From assembly GCA_050084515.1 (NCBI GenBank), contig CM114272.1, positions 9,424,001 to 9,488,000 of the forward strand: DNA of 64,000 nt, read 5' to 3'. Both the position numbers and the translations under genes were made by a program. The notes beneath the pieces were generated by a model. It saw only the letters and a list, made by a program, of their open reading frames with translations, had not been told where the DNA came from and did no database searches. Of this stretch, positions 25,001-36,702 are shown piece by piece (within the stretch, counting starts at the first letter, position 1; each line of letters opens with the position of its first letter). Origin of the DNA: Blasia pusilla. Lineage: Eukaryota > Marchantiophyta > Marchantiopsida > Blasiales.

Positions 25001-25844
25001 ATCAGTACCGTCACAGGACTCTTCCGTGACTATATTACAGAAGGCTAGGATCCCAGCCACATCTGATCGAACTAGAGCATGAAATGCTCTACAAAACCAG
25101 CGCCATGTTTTAAGGTGACACCAGGCACGCCTACTCGAGAGAATGCTAAGGATTCCCGAAAGCCAATCGGAAAGAACCGCATCTCAACACAATCCCGTAA
25201 TGATCGTCGTCAGGTGTCGGGGCTGCTGCATTGTCAACATTCTCCACCAGAGACATAGTCCAAATCGTTTGAAAGGACGTGGCGGACAAAGTTTTCCTTC
25301 GCACCCTCACTGTGGTGGCTCGCAGGTAACAACAAAATCTCCACGAAAGAGCTGCTAGCTCTAATGTCGAATCGGTACACTAGAAATCCGGCAAGGCGGA
25401 ATAACTTCACTACGTCCTCGAGAAACCAAGAAGTCTCGAACCAGCGTGCCACGGAGTTGTAATATGACGAAGGTAATATACCAATCAACCAACAGTCGCA
25501 TAAATCTATGATTTAAAATGAAGTTTGCGATGAAACTCCGAGCGGAAATCGGAGCCCCGTGACTTCCCCGAAGATACTAAAAGATGCACGCGAAGAACCC
25601 TAAAAGAGTGTGACAACGGACGGAGGCTCGACGGAAAAGCACTGCCCCTCAAATGATAGCAATAGGAAATCTTGGAATGTCGAAAGCTTTCCGAAGAAAC
25701 TGTATCTGGGTAGCCTCAGTCTCCGATGAACAACACGACGGGTGAGCATCAAATTACAATAAACGAAGGAGAGTTCAGATGCGGCGTACATGGAAACTTA
25801 AGTTCGCCGGGTTGGATACTCAGGAGCTCACGTTCACCGGGCAT
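22094..25844 (-). CDS. VAP27-like: VAP27-type vesicle-associated membrane protein
   Basis: Eight coding exons, all GT-AG and in phase: 25844-25790, 24543-24473, 24327-24246, 24079-23964, 23718-23551, 22735-22694, 22517-22440, 22243-22094 (stop TAA); about 253 residues, normal for the family. Residues 1-125 are an MSP domain: LLSIQPGELKFPFELKKQ, KTTSPKKYCVRPNTG (the FFAT-binding face), VTMQAQREAPPDMQCKDKF and AKLRVLYVAPP. A Pro/Ser-rich linker and a short coiled coil (TLTVERNSAVELSERLRKEL) follow, then a C-terminal membrane anchor (FSFLFVFIVGILGLLVGYF). Plant VAP27 proteins tether ER to plasma membrane, actin and endocytic sites through FFAT-like motifs. Start ATG at 25844-25842 precedes a conserved LLSIQPGEL; the split codon across intron 1 restores KFPFELKK, which strongly supports the model. 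Confidence 0.95.
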
Positions 25845-27735
25845 GGCTGCGATCCTGTGCCCTTACCAACGTCGTCTCCCTGAATGGTTCCTGAACGTCG
25901 ATAGTGACACTTGCTAATCCGCACTTGCAATAGAATGCTGATAAACTCGATTCTGCAACTCTTCCGCGCACAGTTTCGCCTGGATCATCGACAACCAGCG
26001 TTGCCTTGGAGCATTCCTCGGACGACCAGTCCAATCAAGCCGAAACTCCACACCTCCAACTCCAAATCAAACCCCTTCAGAGCCGGTCCGATCCTCACAG
26101 CTCCCAACTCTGCACACTCCAGCTGGTGAGTTCCAGGGGAAACCTTAGACCGTCGCCCGTGATTCCACACAGGACAGCTCCTCCTCTCCAAGTGAAAACG
26201 TACGGAGAAGTACCAAATGATTAGCCTTCCTAAACGTCGTTAACACTCTCGCGTCAAGGATCTCCTTTCCCCGACTCCCACGGCAACCAATCCACCGTAA
26301 GCAGCTGGTAACGATTCAAACCCCGCACACCACACGCTACTGCGCAAGCCCTCGGAACGATGGAGGAATGTCCTGGAGACCAGTTTCGTCACTCGCTCCT
26401 CTCCTTATCTCCTCCTACCTATCTCCACCCGATCGATGGCGCGCAGACCGCAAAGCAGGCGCAGGCAAACCTCGAGAGCAGTCAGGCCGAACAGCGATAC
26501 GGGCTTCCGACTACCCTCACACACCACACTATCACTCCTTTCTCCTACTACCGACAGTCTCAGCGCCCTCGGCTGCTCTTCTCTGCGTCTTCACCTTGCT
26601 TCGCTTCGCTCCTGTCCCCTTCCCCCCTGTGCTCTGCGCTCCGCTCTCTCACCTTCGGCAGCCTCCCTCTCAAGCTCCCTGGAGAGGGCGTGCGAGGCTC
26701 AAAGCCCAGCCAAGATACGTAACACTTCCGGGAGATCATCACAACCTGGTAATAATCGAACCTGTCGAAGAGCAATTCCACCCTCTTTCTTTACCGCGCT
26801 AACACCGCGTTACGCCATTCACCGCTACCACGTGGACATCCCCGCGCTTGGCCTTCAGCTTCACTCTTTTCTTTTCGATTTCATAATTTATTTTCAATCG
26901 TTCTTTAACTCTCTCTCTTTTCTCCTTAATCGGAAGGCGCTCCGGGTTCTTAAAGGGGATGCGGAAAGCGCTCGCCAGCCAGCCAGCCGAGTAGAGTCGA
27001 AGTTGAACGGCTGGGATCGATTTCCTAACGGCTAGAACGTCATCGGACGCAGCAACGCGGCTGAGTTGGACTTGGACGGAGAATTCCAAAGAGAACTGCG
27101 GCAACTGGATACTTAACGACTGTAGCAACCGGACAGTTAAGACTTTTACGGCTGTTCCCGGAGCGATATAATGGCCTCCTGGTAGCATATGATTCCTGGT
27201 CCGCGTGCCGTGGGCGCTTCAAATGTGTCCAGCAATGACGTGGCAAGCGTTAACGACGAGTGCGAAGTCGATGACCAGGATATGCCCTACTAAAACTCTG
27301 TGCGATGCGGCCAACCTGATGACCTGGTAGTAGTACCTCGACGTTACCCAGCCCCGGGAACTGCTTTGCATGTGAGATGCCGGTTACCCGGTGATAGGTA
27401 CATCCCAGTACCGACTGATTAAGAATACCGCCTACCTGCGCCCTCGGCCCCACCACACCGCTGCTCCCACTCAAAAAGTTTCAGCGCTTCTTTGAAGTGG
27501 GAACTTTTTGTGTCCTGAACATCTCACAAGACTAGGGCAGGGCAGTTCCACCAGATTAATATCTGGAAAATTTAAACCTGACATATCCGGCCCTGGTACT
27601 TTCACGATGCCCCTTTACCAAGAGGTGTTTCTCCCCACCCGGTTCACTTAGGTCCATCCTGGAGGCAAAAATACCCACTTTCGCAGCTCCTCCTCTCGCC
27701 ACATCCTGCGAAATCCATACTATTAACAAGTGTGC
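25845..27735 (-). promoter_or_regulatory. upstream region of VAP27
   Basis: GC-richer sequence upstream of the VAP27 start, with a pyrimidine-rich stretch (plus strand) at about 26380-26720 that is purine-rich on the gene strand. Long open frames on the plus strand here are proline/serine-rich products of that composition, not genes. It should hold the promoter and 5' untranslated sequence. At about 27735 composition changes abruptly to AT-rich, marking the edge of the repeat block to the right. Confidence 0.4.
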
Positions 27736-28494
27736 GGCCAGGATCTTAAACTGAAATGCTATTGTGGGTAATCAATAACGATTGGTAATTAATAGTGGGT
27801 GTCATGGTGTGAACATTATATAAATTGATCTCTTCTTTGCGTGGTTTGCAACATTGTGTATGTATGATACAAATTTTATATTGAAAATGTTGAGTGAGGG
27901 AATTGTGGGAGAATTGTTTCGAATGGATTCGAAAACAGGAGAAAGTATGAAGTTAAGATGTGATAAGATATAAAGTGTGCAAGTATTTAAAATTTTGCCA
28001 TAGTGGCTGATGTAGTAATAACAAATTTTGGTATATTTAGTTACTAAGGACTACATAGTAGTAGTGTGTTGTGCAAATACTAACTGAACAAAAGAGTGTG
28101 CAACAAATAGAGTACATGGTATTGAAAAGTGTAAACCATAAACACGTGATAGCACATATTTTAAGTGATAGATAGCTTTGTGATGTTTAAAGAGAGTCAT
28201 TGCAGAAGAGACTGAAACACTGTAAATTGCAATTGCATGCAAATTCTTACATGTATTATCAGCAGGAAAATAACATGTTGATGGAACAAAATCTCCATAC
28301 GAAGGAGTCATGCAAAAACAACATGTGGCTCTGAAATAACCTCTACATGTAGTAGTCTTTGTAAAACAATCCGTAATAGTAACAAAAATCGAGCTACAAA
28401 TAAGTTTTTATCTTAAGGATCAGAAATGACAACATACATAGAGCAATGCTTATGTGTATTTGCGGAGAAGTGACTCTATGAGGGATACCTGCAA
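27736..28494. other. AT-rich sequence, no assigned gene (27736-28494)
   Basis: AT-rich. On the minus strand a Cys-rich open stretch at about 28400-28250 contains CRGYFRATCCFCMTPSYGDF before a GT that could be a donor; it resembles nothing I can name. Confidence 0.35.
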
Positions 28495-28807
28495 TTGTAA
28501 CTTTGCATCACCATCTACATTAGAGGTAGTATGCTTTAGGAAGTCTTTGAAGTAAAAAGTAGCATTTTCCAGGTTCTCCCTATACTGAGCATTCTGTTGC
28601 TCAATAGTTGATGTCTGGTCTGAAAGGGAAGCCAACTATCCGCAGAGTTTGGACGCACGAGCCTTCAAAGAATCATTTTGGACATGAAGGTTGTCTATCT
28701 TGCTGAGAGCATTCGTGTAGACTTGGAGTGGTATTGGCGATGGAGGATTGACGAATATGCGCTCTTTTGGCATAGTATGTTGATGAGAGCTTTGAACAAC
28801 TGGCTGA
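28495..28807 (-). pseudogene. unassigned coiled-coil-like exon with one stop
   Basis: A minus-strand stretch of about 104 codons between a possible acceptor (ACTAG before 28807) and a possible donor (CAG|GTATCC at 28494) is open except for one TAG at 28638-28636. It reads PKERIFVNPPSPIPLQVYT, LSKIDNLHVQNDSLKARASK, then after the stop LASLSDQTSTIEQQNAQYRE and NLENATFYFKDFLKHTTSN, with a heptad-like pattern. No family recognised. It lies downstream of the Helitron helicase on the same strand, so it could be a captured host exon or an element gene. Confidence 0.3.
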
Positions 28808-29917
28808 ATATGAATCTAGTTGTAAGGCAATCTCCTTGAGGGCATCCTTGTGCACATCTGCAAAAAGAATAAGTAAAATTGTCTTAAACGGTTAGGAAGT
28901 TAATAAGAGGAAGTTGTCGAGAACATGCAGACACATATGGTTGTAAGAGGAAAATTCTGAAATTGCTGGTTGTAAGAAAGAAATACTTGTAGAAGTCTAT
29001 AGTGAGGAGAATTGAACAACAGAGGAAATTGATTTGTTGAGAGAATGTTACACATGAAAATTCAGTGTATGAAATGAGCAAGACAAAACAGAACAGAAAA
29101 CAACAATATATTTTTCTTTCATAGAATATATGTAAAATAGAGAATAGAGTGTCAAGTGTAGTCAAGTGGTAAAAGGGTGTTAAGTAAAGAGGATTGTATT
29201 GATTGGTGAGATAGAAAACCAATGTGAATTGCAAGACAATATTGAAACAAACTGAGTGCCTTGAAATTTAATCTATTCAAATAAGAATAAATTGAGATAC
29301 AAGTGGATATATTTGATACACATTGGATGCCATAAGGAAGCAAAACAAGTCAAAATGTTAAGAATTCGGAGTGAAATTATTTTGGTGAGTGAAACAGATT
29401 TCAGTATACATGCAAGCAAGGATGACTGAAATTATATAGGCATGTAGGTAAAGTGAAATTAATGAAAAGTATTGTCGTTGATATTATGCATAAGCAAAAT
29501 TGGAGCAAAGGATAAAAAGTTTCAAATGTTGAGGATTTTAAACATCCGAAGAAATTAGGGTGTTGGGAAGATTTTTGAAGTTCAGTGTACTATGAACTGT
29601 GAATATAGAGATACATTGTGAGCAAAAAGCCTATATATGTTATGAATCTGGAACCTGCAAACGCAAGGAAAGAGAAGGGTGTGTTAGGAGGAAGGCACAA
29701 GTATTAGTGAAATGCTAAGTAAGTAACGAGTGAACTTGTAAGAGTTCATGGCTGGAAATTATCTAGGTTTATAATAGAGTCTGTGGAACTGATTTCTGAT
29801 TTGATGAAGTCAAAATCAAGTAGGATATGTACAATGTGCAGTTAATCAATGGAAGGAGGTGTGAAGTCAAATAGCTCGCCGTTGGTGTGAGCAAGTTTCA
29901 TTCTAGATATGAGGTGA

Positions 29918-30072
29918 CTAGCCTTTGTAGTGGAATTTGTGTCGTAGAGTACAGAGCTGGTCTAGCCTAATGCCGTCATATGCAACTCTGAATAGTCTGT
30001 TTGCTTGGGATCGAGTCAAGGTTGTCTCCTTGAAGTCAACTTTCAAATGACGCAACGCCTCTTTCTGTATGC
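29918..30072 (-). pseudogene. unassigned coding-like segment
   Basis: After a possible acceptor (TTTCAG before 30072) an open stretch of about 50 codons reads IQKEALRHLKVDFKETTLT, RSQANRLFRVAYDGIRLDQL and ends in TAG at 29920-29918. The frame shifted by one is also protein-like but is broken by a stop. No known family. Grouped with 28495-28807 and 30536-30760 as possible exons of one minus-strand gene. Confidence 0.22.
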
Positions 30073-30535
30073 CTGAAATATTGTATGGATAAGATCAAAG
30101 TTAAGAACATGATGAATGAAGTAGAGGGAAACAGGGTAATAACATTTGTAGTTGTAAGAGATTTTTTGTTTAAATATCATCAAGTCAAATAGTATAAAGA
30201 GTGTAGAGGATATGATCGAGATGTAAAGTACATGTTGTAGGGGAGTCTTTGTTATGCAACCAAAATTTTTATCCCATTCCTTTCCCTAAGTGATGATAGC
30301 TTGAATCTGTTGACTTGTTACACTTTTCTCCCAGAAGACAAGAACTAGTCCTAAGTTGTCACAAAAATCGCATATGGTTTTCAGTAGGTTGCACAAACTT
30401 TGGTATATATGCATCAGGTTTACTCTCAATATCATTGAGTATCATTGACGCAAAGTCCATATAGTTTGAAGATACCTATGGTATGGTTAGAAACAAAAGA
30501 TGAAGGAATGTAGAAATGGAAGTGATGAAGTTGGA

Positions 30536-30760
30536 TTATGCTAACCTGTGAGGTGGAGGAGCCAATCTCAGCATGCTGAGAGGGCTTATTGAAGTCTTGT
30601 GCAGCAGGTTGGGCGGGGTAGTGTGACCCGGCATAATACCATGTATGTCAGCATCCTGAAGATGTGCAGAGAGCGCCATGAACCAACCAAAGTGGCTACC
30701 TGATGATTGTTGAGCCCTTGATCTAGAGTTGGAGTTGCTAGATGTCATCCTGCGTAGACA
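30536..30760 (-). pseudogene. unassigned coding-like segment with Ser-rich start
   Basis: Follows a possible acceptor (CTACGCAG). Reads MTSSNSNSRSRAQQSSGSHF, then SAHLQDADIHGIMPGH, with a CAG|GTTAGC that could be a donor near 30545. Another frame gives WYYAGSHYPAQPAAQDFNKP. No family recognised; placed just after the end of the Helitron helicase frame at 30851. Confidence 0.2.
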
Positions 30761-30850
30761 AAATCGAAAACAGAACTCCAAAAGATAACCTTAAGCAATC
30801 TGACCGAAAGTAATAAAATCAAACTGGTCTAAAGTGCCTAGTGTTTTCAT

Positions 30851-33390
30851 TTAATCTTGAGAACGTGCTCGAGAAAGCATCACATATACCAAGTCAAGTG
30901 CAAATACATACTTTATGACAAGCAAACACTTGCTAGGAAGTGTGAGTCCCTAGCTCTTATGACTGGTCACAGAATAGCCAAGAGTGATTGGACAATTTTT
31001 CTTGTAGAACTTTTTACCAGAGCTGTATCTGAGAGTGGAGAAACTTTTCCTTGTGATATTTAGTATCCTACCTAATGTTATAATATTCACTGAAATAGAT
31101 GCTAGTGAGTTGTCATGATCATTGTAGTTCAAGTTATTAACAATACCATGAGCACCATTTGCAGCTTGGGATCTAATATCTATATTAGATGTTAGCATCA
31201 CAACACAACCGACAGCAACGAAAGGTAGCTGGGGGAAGTTTTCATCTTTGAGCCACTCTTTAAATTTTGGAAGCGAAGGTGCATCAGTCGTAATGTGGAC
31301 AGGCATACTGGAGGCATTTCCAAAAAATGCCTTAAGCAAAGAACGTTGAAGAGGTCGACATCAAAACGGTGAGTGCAGATTATAGTGATGTCTTCAAGGA
31401 TGAAATCTACTGCCTCATCTTGTGTAACAAAACACTCATCTAAGCAAGCAGATGTTTTAATTAAAGTAGGCAATTTGTGCCTAATAGTGTTGAGGAAAGT
31501 CAAGAAAATATCATCATGGGCATGCCTGACTGGTGTTGTTAATTCAACTCTTGTGGTAGTATCTAGTAATGGAGAAGATAAAAGATGGAATGAACCACAT
31601 TTTTTTGAGTGGTATGTTTGCAAATTGGTGGGAGTTGTACCATGTCACCCACTAGTATCAATAGTCTATTTGCGAATGGAGAATGTGAATAGGTTTTTGA
31701 TGTTTGATTTAACCTCATAAAAACAATATGCAATAAACGTGGAGTCAACATGTAACATCCATCGATAACAATGATAGATGTTAGCATCTTTGAGTTTGGT
31801 TGAAGCATCTGACGTGGGATGCATATAAGGTACTTCTCCTCGTATGGGAATGGAGAATGTAGAATGAATTGTTGTAGCTTGCTCATGCAAGCGTAAAACT
31901 GCAATTCCGGTTGTTGTTGCCAGTAGATAATTAGAACCTACAGAATCCCAATGTTTGCACATATAGTTTATGAAGAAACTTTACCTGACCCTGGTGAACC
32001 TGTGAGCATGAGTATTCTTGAGTGCATTGCTGAGATAGTATGGAAGAGCTGTTGATGCTCAGGATTGAGTACATCTATATCTGGTGAGTCATGTAAAGGA
32101 GTTTGGTGTGGTATTGTAGGTGTTGGCTGAGTCTGAATGCCATGGACTAGGTTGTTGAAATCAAGTTCTAAGTGGGGTTTTAAAATTTTCAAGGTTTTGG
32201 AGAGAATCTCCGGAGTATGCACTTTGCTCCATAAGTGTTGGTTGGCATGACTTGTAAGGAGATCTTCTATACTAGAGAGACCCAATACTAACTTTTGGTG
32301 TAGGCACTCATGAAGATAAGTCCACTTAGGTGAAGAAGAGCTCATTATTGTATTCTCACACTTGAAATGAATGCGGTGAAGAAGGACAACATAGAAAAAT
32401 TCATTCCATTGATGAAGTGAATGGAATTCAGTAAAACATACTAGGCTGTTTATTTTACAGATTGTGTTACCCAAGGAGTCAATGCACACAAGTAAACCAA
32501 GTGAATATTTTGGTCTAGTCTTGTATAGTTGATGTTTTGACCAATAGTCTGTAAAAGTAAGAGTCTCAAGTGAAGTTGGCCTAGCACAATAGAGCTCTAC
32601 AAGGTGCATGCATGGAACTGATGCAAGCTTGTAAAGAGTTGTACGACACCAATCTACCACGTGATGGTGGGCTATAGTCATTGTATCTAACAGACCGAGA
32701 TCTGAAAATGATAGGTATCTACATCGATGATAATGACGCTTCAGTGGAACAAATAGATTAAGCACAACTCCTAAAACAAGTTTAAGCCTAACCTCATCTA
32801 AACTCTTAAGTCCCAAGCAGCGAGCAGACTCAGTGTCAATATCTAAGGATCTTGTAGGTTCAGATTTCAATACATAATTTATTAGGTAAAAGGACGAGTC
32901 AGTGTTGGTGACCCTCTGGATGTTCATGTGGGCACCCCACAGTAGCAAGATAAGAGGATGATATGGGATTACATTGCGGTGGGAAAGTGATGGCCTAAAG
33001 TTAGTCCAACGCATGGACTTACTTTAGATCAATGAATGGAGTAGTGTCCATGTTCACTTCAGCAAGGAATCCTAGGCGACAATATGGTCGGTGGCCTTTC
33101 TTCTTCCTGATAATACATATTCCCTCCTTGCACCTATGTAATTGCTTTGTTGTAAGAAGGCTGTGGAGACATGAGTCAAAGGATTTTTGTGCATGGTTGG
33201 GAATAGGATTGCTAGTATCTTGAATATAAGCACAAATTTCTGATGTAATCCTATCGATATCTTCATTGCACATCCAAAAGATAATGTGGCATTGCAAGGT
33301 CCCTCTGACTTGGAGTTCATATCTAATGACATAGTCTAGAATACGTCCCAATAATTGGGGTCTAGAGAATATATATATGTAGGTTATCAA
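30851..33390 (-). pseudogene. Helitron Rep/helicase remnant
   Basis: From right to left: a Helitron-like N domain (RILDYVIRYELQVRGTLQCH; the HUH motif reads Q-C-H, so its first His is lost); the two-tyrosine region SFYLINYVLKSEP near 32880; and a PIF1-type helicase. The helicase shows Walker A LTGSPGSGK near 32000, ATTTGIAVLRLHEQATTIHS near 31900, a decayed Walker B IIVIDG, LILVGDMVQLPPI near 31640, VGCVVMLTSNIDIRSQAANG near 31190 and ITLGYSVTSHKS near 30960. Then TAG replaces the expected Gln, followed by GLTLPSKCLLV and LSRARSQD, ending at 30851. A frameshift falls just after Walker A. Rolling-circle transposase family, not functional; the N-terminal zinc-finger part is absent. Confidence 0.82.
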
Positions 33391-34182
33391 TCAATGATTG
33401 AGGTAGGTTGGAGCCTTGGTTAATTATACAAATAAATTATCTATTGGATTGTAATAAAAAAATTTAATGTTCATACAATATGTTATATCTATAACTAATG
33501 TCATGACGCACAATGCCCACATTTTGCAAAGTTTGTCTACATTGAGGGATATATATACGTATCACGACATACTTCCACCAATGAAGGGATAGATGGTTGC
33601 GGAACTACTTGTAAAGGAAAGATTAAGGGTTCATCACTCTCTCTCTATCATCTCATTGGTGGAATCATATGTCCACACTAAACACACCACAATCATGCAT
33701 GATGATGGAGTGTGTAGGGCCTCGGAGGAGTATCCCTTGTCATTAACACCACAAGTTAGAAGGTGCATAAGTCCAACTCTAATACCTCCCCCAATACTCT
33801 AAAATCCAGGAATTACCCTCAAAAAATCTTTTCATCATTTTTAGATGCTTGCAACTCTTGCTCAAAGTTTCAACATACTCTGCTCTCTTGAGTTCAAGTG
33901 TGTTGCTCATCCTAAGCCTTGATCCGAAAATACCAACCATTCCCTTCTAACAACACGAATGACCGAGTGTCAACAAGAAAGTCGATGACTCTCTCCATAA
34001 TATTAGGGTCCAATGCATGGTAATTTCCCATGTCCTCTTTAATATATGTTGTTGAAAAATATGAGTCATGTAGCTACCAAAGTAGGGAAATCCTACTCGT
34101 GTTGCCATAGTGGGTGGGGCATATGTCACTCTCATGCATCCTTAATAATACCAACCTAACCACTCTGCCATGCAAAATTCAT
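33391..34182. other. repeat debris between Helitron and CACTA fragments
   Basis: No confident gene. The part next to the CACTA fragment (34135-33947, minus) may be its continuation but shows no motif I can name. Confidence 0.4.
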
Positions 34183-34605
34183 TCATAAGAACAACATGTG
34201 TGCTTGGAAGCGACACTTGTCAGTTAAATGTACCCTTATATAGGACATGCATGTTCTCTCCTCAACCTCATTATCCATCACCCCATGTATGGATGCCACT
34301 AGTGTGGCAATGTGAAGGCAACCCAACAACTTGGATGTATAGAACATGGCCTCAATTAATATGTAGCCCTTTATAAAATTTCCCTCCACTTAGACATGGC
34401 TTCTCAAAAAGCCCTATAATTGCCGCATGTAATAGTCCATAAAATACATCCATCTACAATGCATAAAACTGGTTGTACCAATCTCATTAGCCAAATGGAT
34501 GATCCAATGACTCAACCCAATCATGAATAAAGGTGGAAACACCCTCTCCAATTGTGTCACAACCATAACCTCCTCCACCCATACAGCCGCAATGCTCAAG
34601 ACATA
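34183..34605 (-). pseudogene. CACTA (En/Spm) transposase DUF4218 fragment
   Basis: Minus-strand frames read QLERVFPPLFMIGLSHWIIH, LANEIGTTSFMHCRWMYFMD and EGNFIKGYILIEAMFYTSK. This is the DUF4218 block of plant CACTA TNP2/TNPD proteins (consensus LE..FPPSFF, VHLxxE, RWMYxxERY, EGSIAEGYxxEE). Two stops interrupt it. The DDE transposase part upstream (34606 and beyond) cannot be recognised with confidence. Confidence 0.72.
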
Positions 34606-35954
34606 TCTCCTTGCTACACACTCATCTATCCATTCATATTGGAATAAGTTTAGACTTTCATACTAATTTCTTGCAATTGCATGAACATTTAGCTAGGGTC
34701 CTTTTGTCTTTGATGCCCCCAATAGAGTTAAGGCCTTACACAAGTAAATGGAGAGCCATCATATATATACACGTAGTTAATATGAGATGTTGCAATGTCA
34801 AGCCATGGGTAGCAAGTCAAGCATCGATCAATTTCAATTGAGGTCATAAATAGGTCTTCAATCCCTTACCCCAACTTCTTGCATCATCCGTTGGAAACGC
34901 CATTTGCAACTATGCACCATATTCTATGGATATCTGAGTTGAGGAAAGTAGTTTGCATAAAATTCATTGCTCCATCATACACACAATCCATGGTGCATTC
35001 AACCATATTCCTTCTCAAGCAACCACACCTTTAAATGCACATGCATCTCCTCATATCCTTATCTTTGAAAATAGCTTGTGTCTCTTTGGCCAAACAAATG
35101 GTCTATCAACCAATGCTTTATATTACCCTCAATGTGCATATCTTCTTCCAAGTGTCAAATCAATAAGCCCTAATGTTTATCTAGAAAACTGTAATTAAGC
35201 TCATCAAAGAAGAAACATCAACTTTTTTGAAATGTTGGATATAATCCCATACCCATCTAGATTTCCAAGTACGAACTCACACTCCAATAAGGTAATTTGT
35301 TAAGGCATGATTTCCACTTTATATGAAAATTGATGCAAGGTATCTCACTCCTATGGACATGATACTCCAAGACCAACCAACCCATGTACGTCAAAGTAGA
35401 TGGGTCACAAATTGGCTCTCCTACTACGTCCAGCCTCATGCAATATCTACAAGGCAAATACTTGACAACACTTGGATGTATAATTGTCCTCAACTCTTCC
35501 CAATACACTGCCTCCGACTCTGTCTATAAGCCGAATATGTTAACTTTCCTCAAACCTACAAACTTGATAAGTATACATATCCTCTACAATTGAAACTCAC
35601 TTTTAGCTTATGATATGTTAAATCCCACTTGCACAATGAACAGAAGGACAGGGAGAGGGCTCGCACGGCCAAGTCAAGAAGAATACCCCTCGAAGAGATT
35701 AAACGAAATGCAAGTGGGCATGTGTTAAAAGCACTTGAATAATTTCCACAAGAAAGACGACCCCTTTACCTAATTTCCGATCATACTTCCTTATGAACAT
35801 ACCAACCTCTATTTCTTCGCTTCATATAGTAGAGGGTTGTCGTATCACAAAAAGATCTATTGCGATATTAAGATATGATAGTCCCAATATTGGGGAGTTA
35901 GAATGGTAATCTTAGTAGATGATCCATATTTATGCTCCAAGAAATAATGTTCGA
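34606..35954. other. unassigned sequence with one minus-strand frame
   Basis: Mostly broken frames. The minus-strand frame 35508-35257 (HPSVVKYLPCRYCMRLDVVG, GWLVLEYHVHRSEIPCINFH) may belong to the CACTA element or another transposon; I cannot name it. 35640-35954 is non-coding. Confidence 0.35.
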
Positions 35955-36310
35955 AGACTTTCTAGTATGAGCTATAGGAAATTCTAAACAAGCATAATTG
36001 ATGGGATACATACACACCACACTAGAGAATGAAATTTTGCAATGAGAGAATGAGTGGGGCCTAGTATCCTTTTCAATTATTTAGTGTATGTACAAAAAAT
36101 CCTAACACTAACCAAGGTCATTTCTAAATATATCAAACTTATCTCTAGACAATGCGTTTATAAAGATATCAACAATTTCTTCATATGTAACTATATATAC
36201 AAGATCAATTTCTCAATTTCTCCTACAAATATTTTTTTGTGATAGAATACCTCAACATGCTTTATCCGAGCATAAAACACAAGGTTATTAGCAAACTTAA
36301 TCTTATCTAT
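35955..36310 (-). mobile_element. Copia RNase H end and 3' LTR relic
   Basis: On the minus strand 36310-36180 encodes FANNLVFYARIKHVEVFYHK and VGEIEKLILYI, the end of a Copia RNase H. It continues into a match to the 3' LTR at 17111-17384, including CATTGTCTAGAGATAAGTT, TTCTCTCATTGCAAAATTT and CATCAATTATGCTT, ending near 35955. It is likely the 3' part of the Copia element whose RT lies at 45038-45950, separated by the Gypsy element between them. Confidence 0.75.
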
Positions 36311-36506
36311 ATAATAACTGGCAACTCCATATGCATAATAAGACAAGATAATTAGACAATAGGAAAAAATAGGCGACATGTTTGAATTTTGTTGTTTTAG
36401 CCACATTAGATGGGTAGAAATAGATAGGGACAAAGAAACGTATATGGGGTTTGAGTAGAATAAAATAAAAATATATAAATCCATTAATGATTTATTTAAT
36501 ATTAAA

Positions 36507-36596
36507 ATGGATGATTATAAATATTAATAATTTGGAATAATAATGATAAATAACAAAAATTTAGAATTCTTGCCTCAATTCATATTTGATGGAAAG
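36507..36596. repeat. 90-bp block shared with 49077-49167
   Basis: ATGGATGATTATAAATATTA through CAATTCATATTTGAT and GAAAG is nearly identical at 49077-49167, same orientation. In both places it lies just left of a minus-strand Gypsy relic. Origin unknown. Confidence 0.88.
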
Positions 36597-36615
36597 AGAA
36601 TGATCCCTTACTTGG

Positions 36616-36702
36616 GGCCTCAACAGGTCATCCTCAACCTATTGAGCATGTCCTCAACTACTCATGCAGGCGCTCTACTAGATCTCTTTGATCTATCCTA
36701 AA
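36616..36702 (-). repeat. Gypsy 3' LTR fragment
   Basis: Matches the first part of the LTR at 45037-44517 (GGATAGATCA, GATCTAGTAGAGCGCC, GTTGAGGATGACCTGTTGAGG). It joins the integrase tail directly, with the LTR start TGTCAC and the rest of the tail missing. Confidence 0.75.

Noticed and set aside
26368-27035. Proline- and serine-rich open frames of 120-200 codons upstream of VAP27
   Set aside because: They lie in a pyrimidine-rich tract, overlap each other in all three frames and look like composition effects in the VAP27 upstream region.
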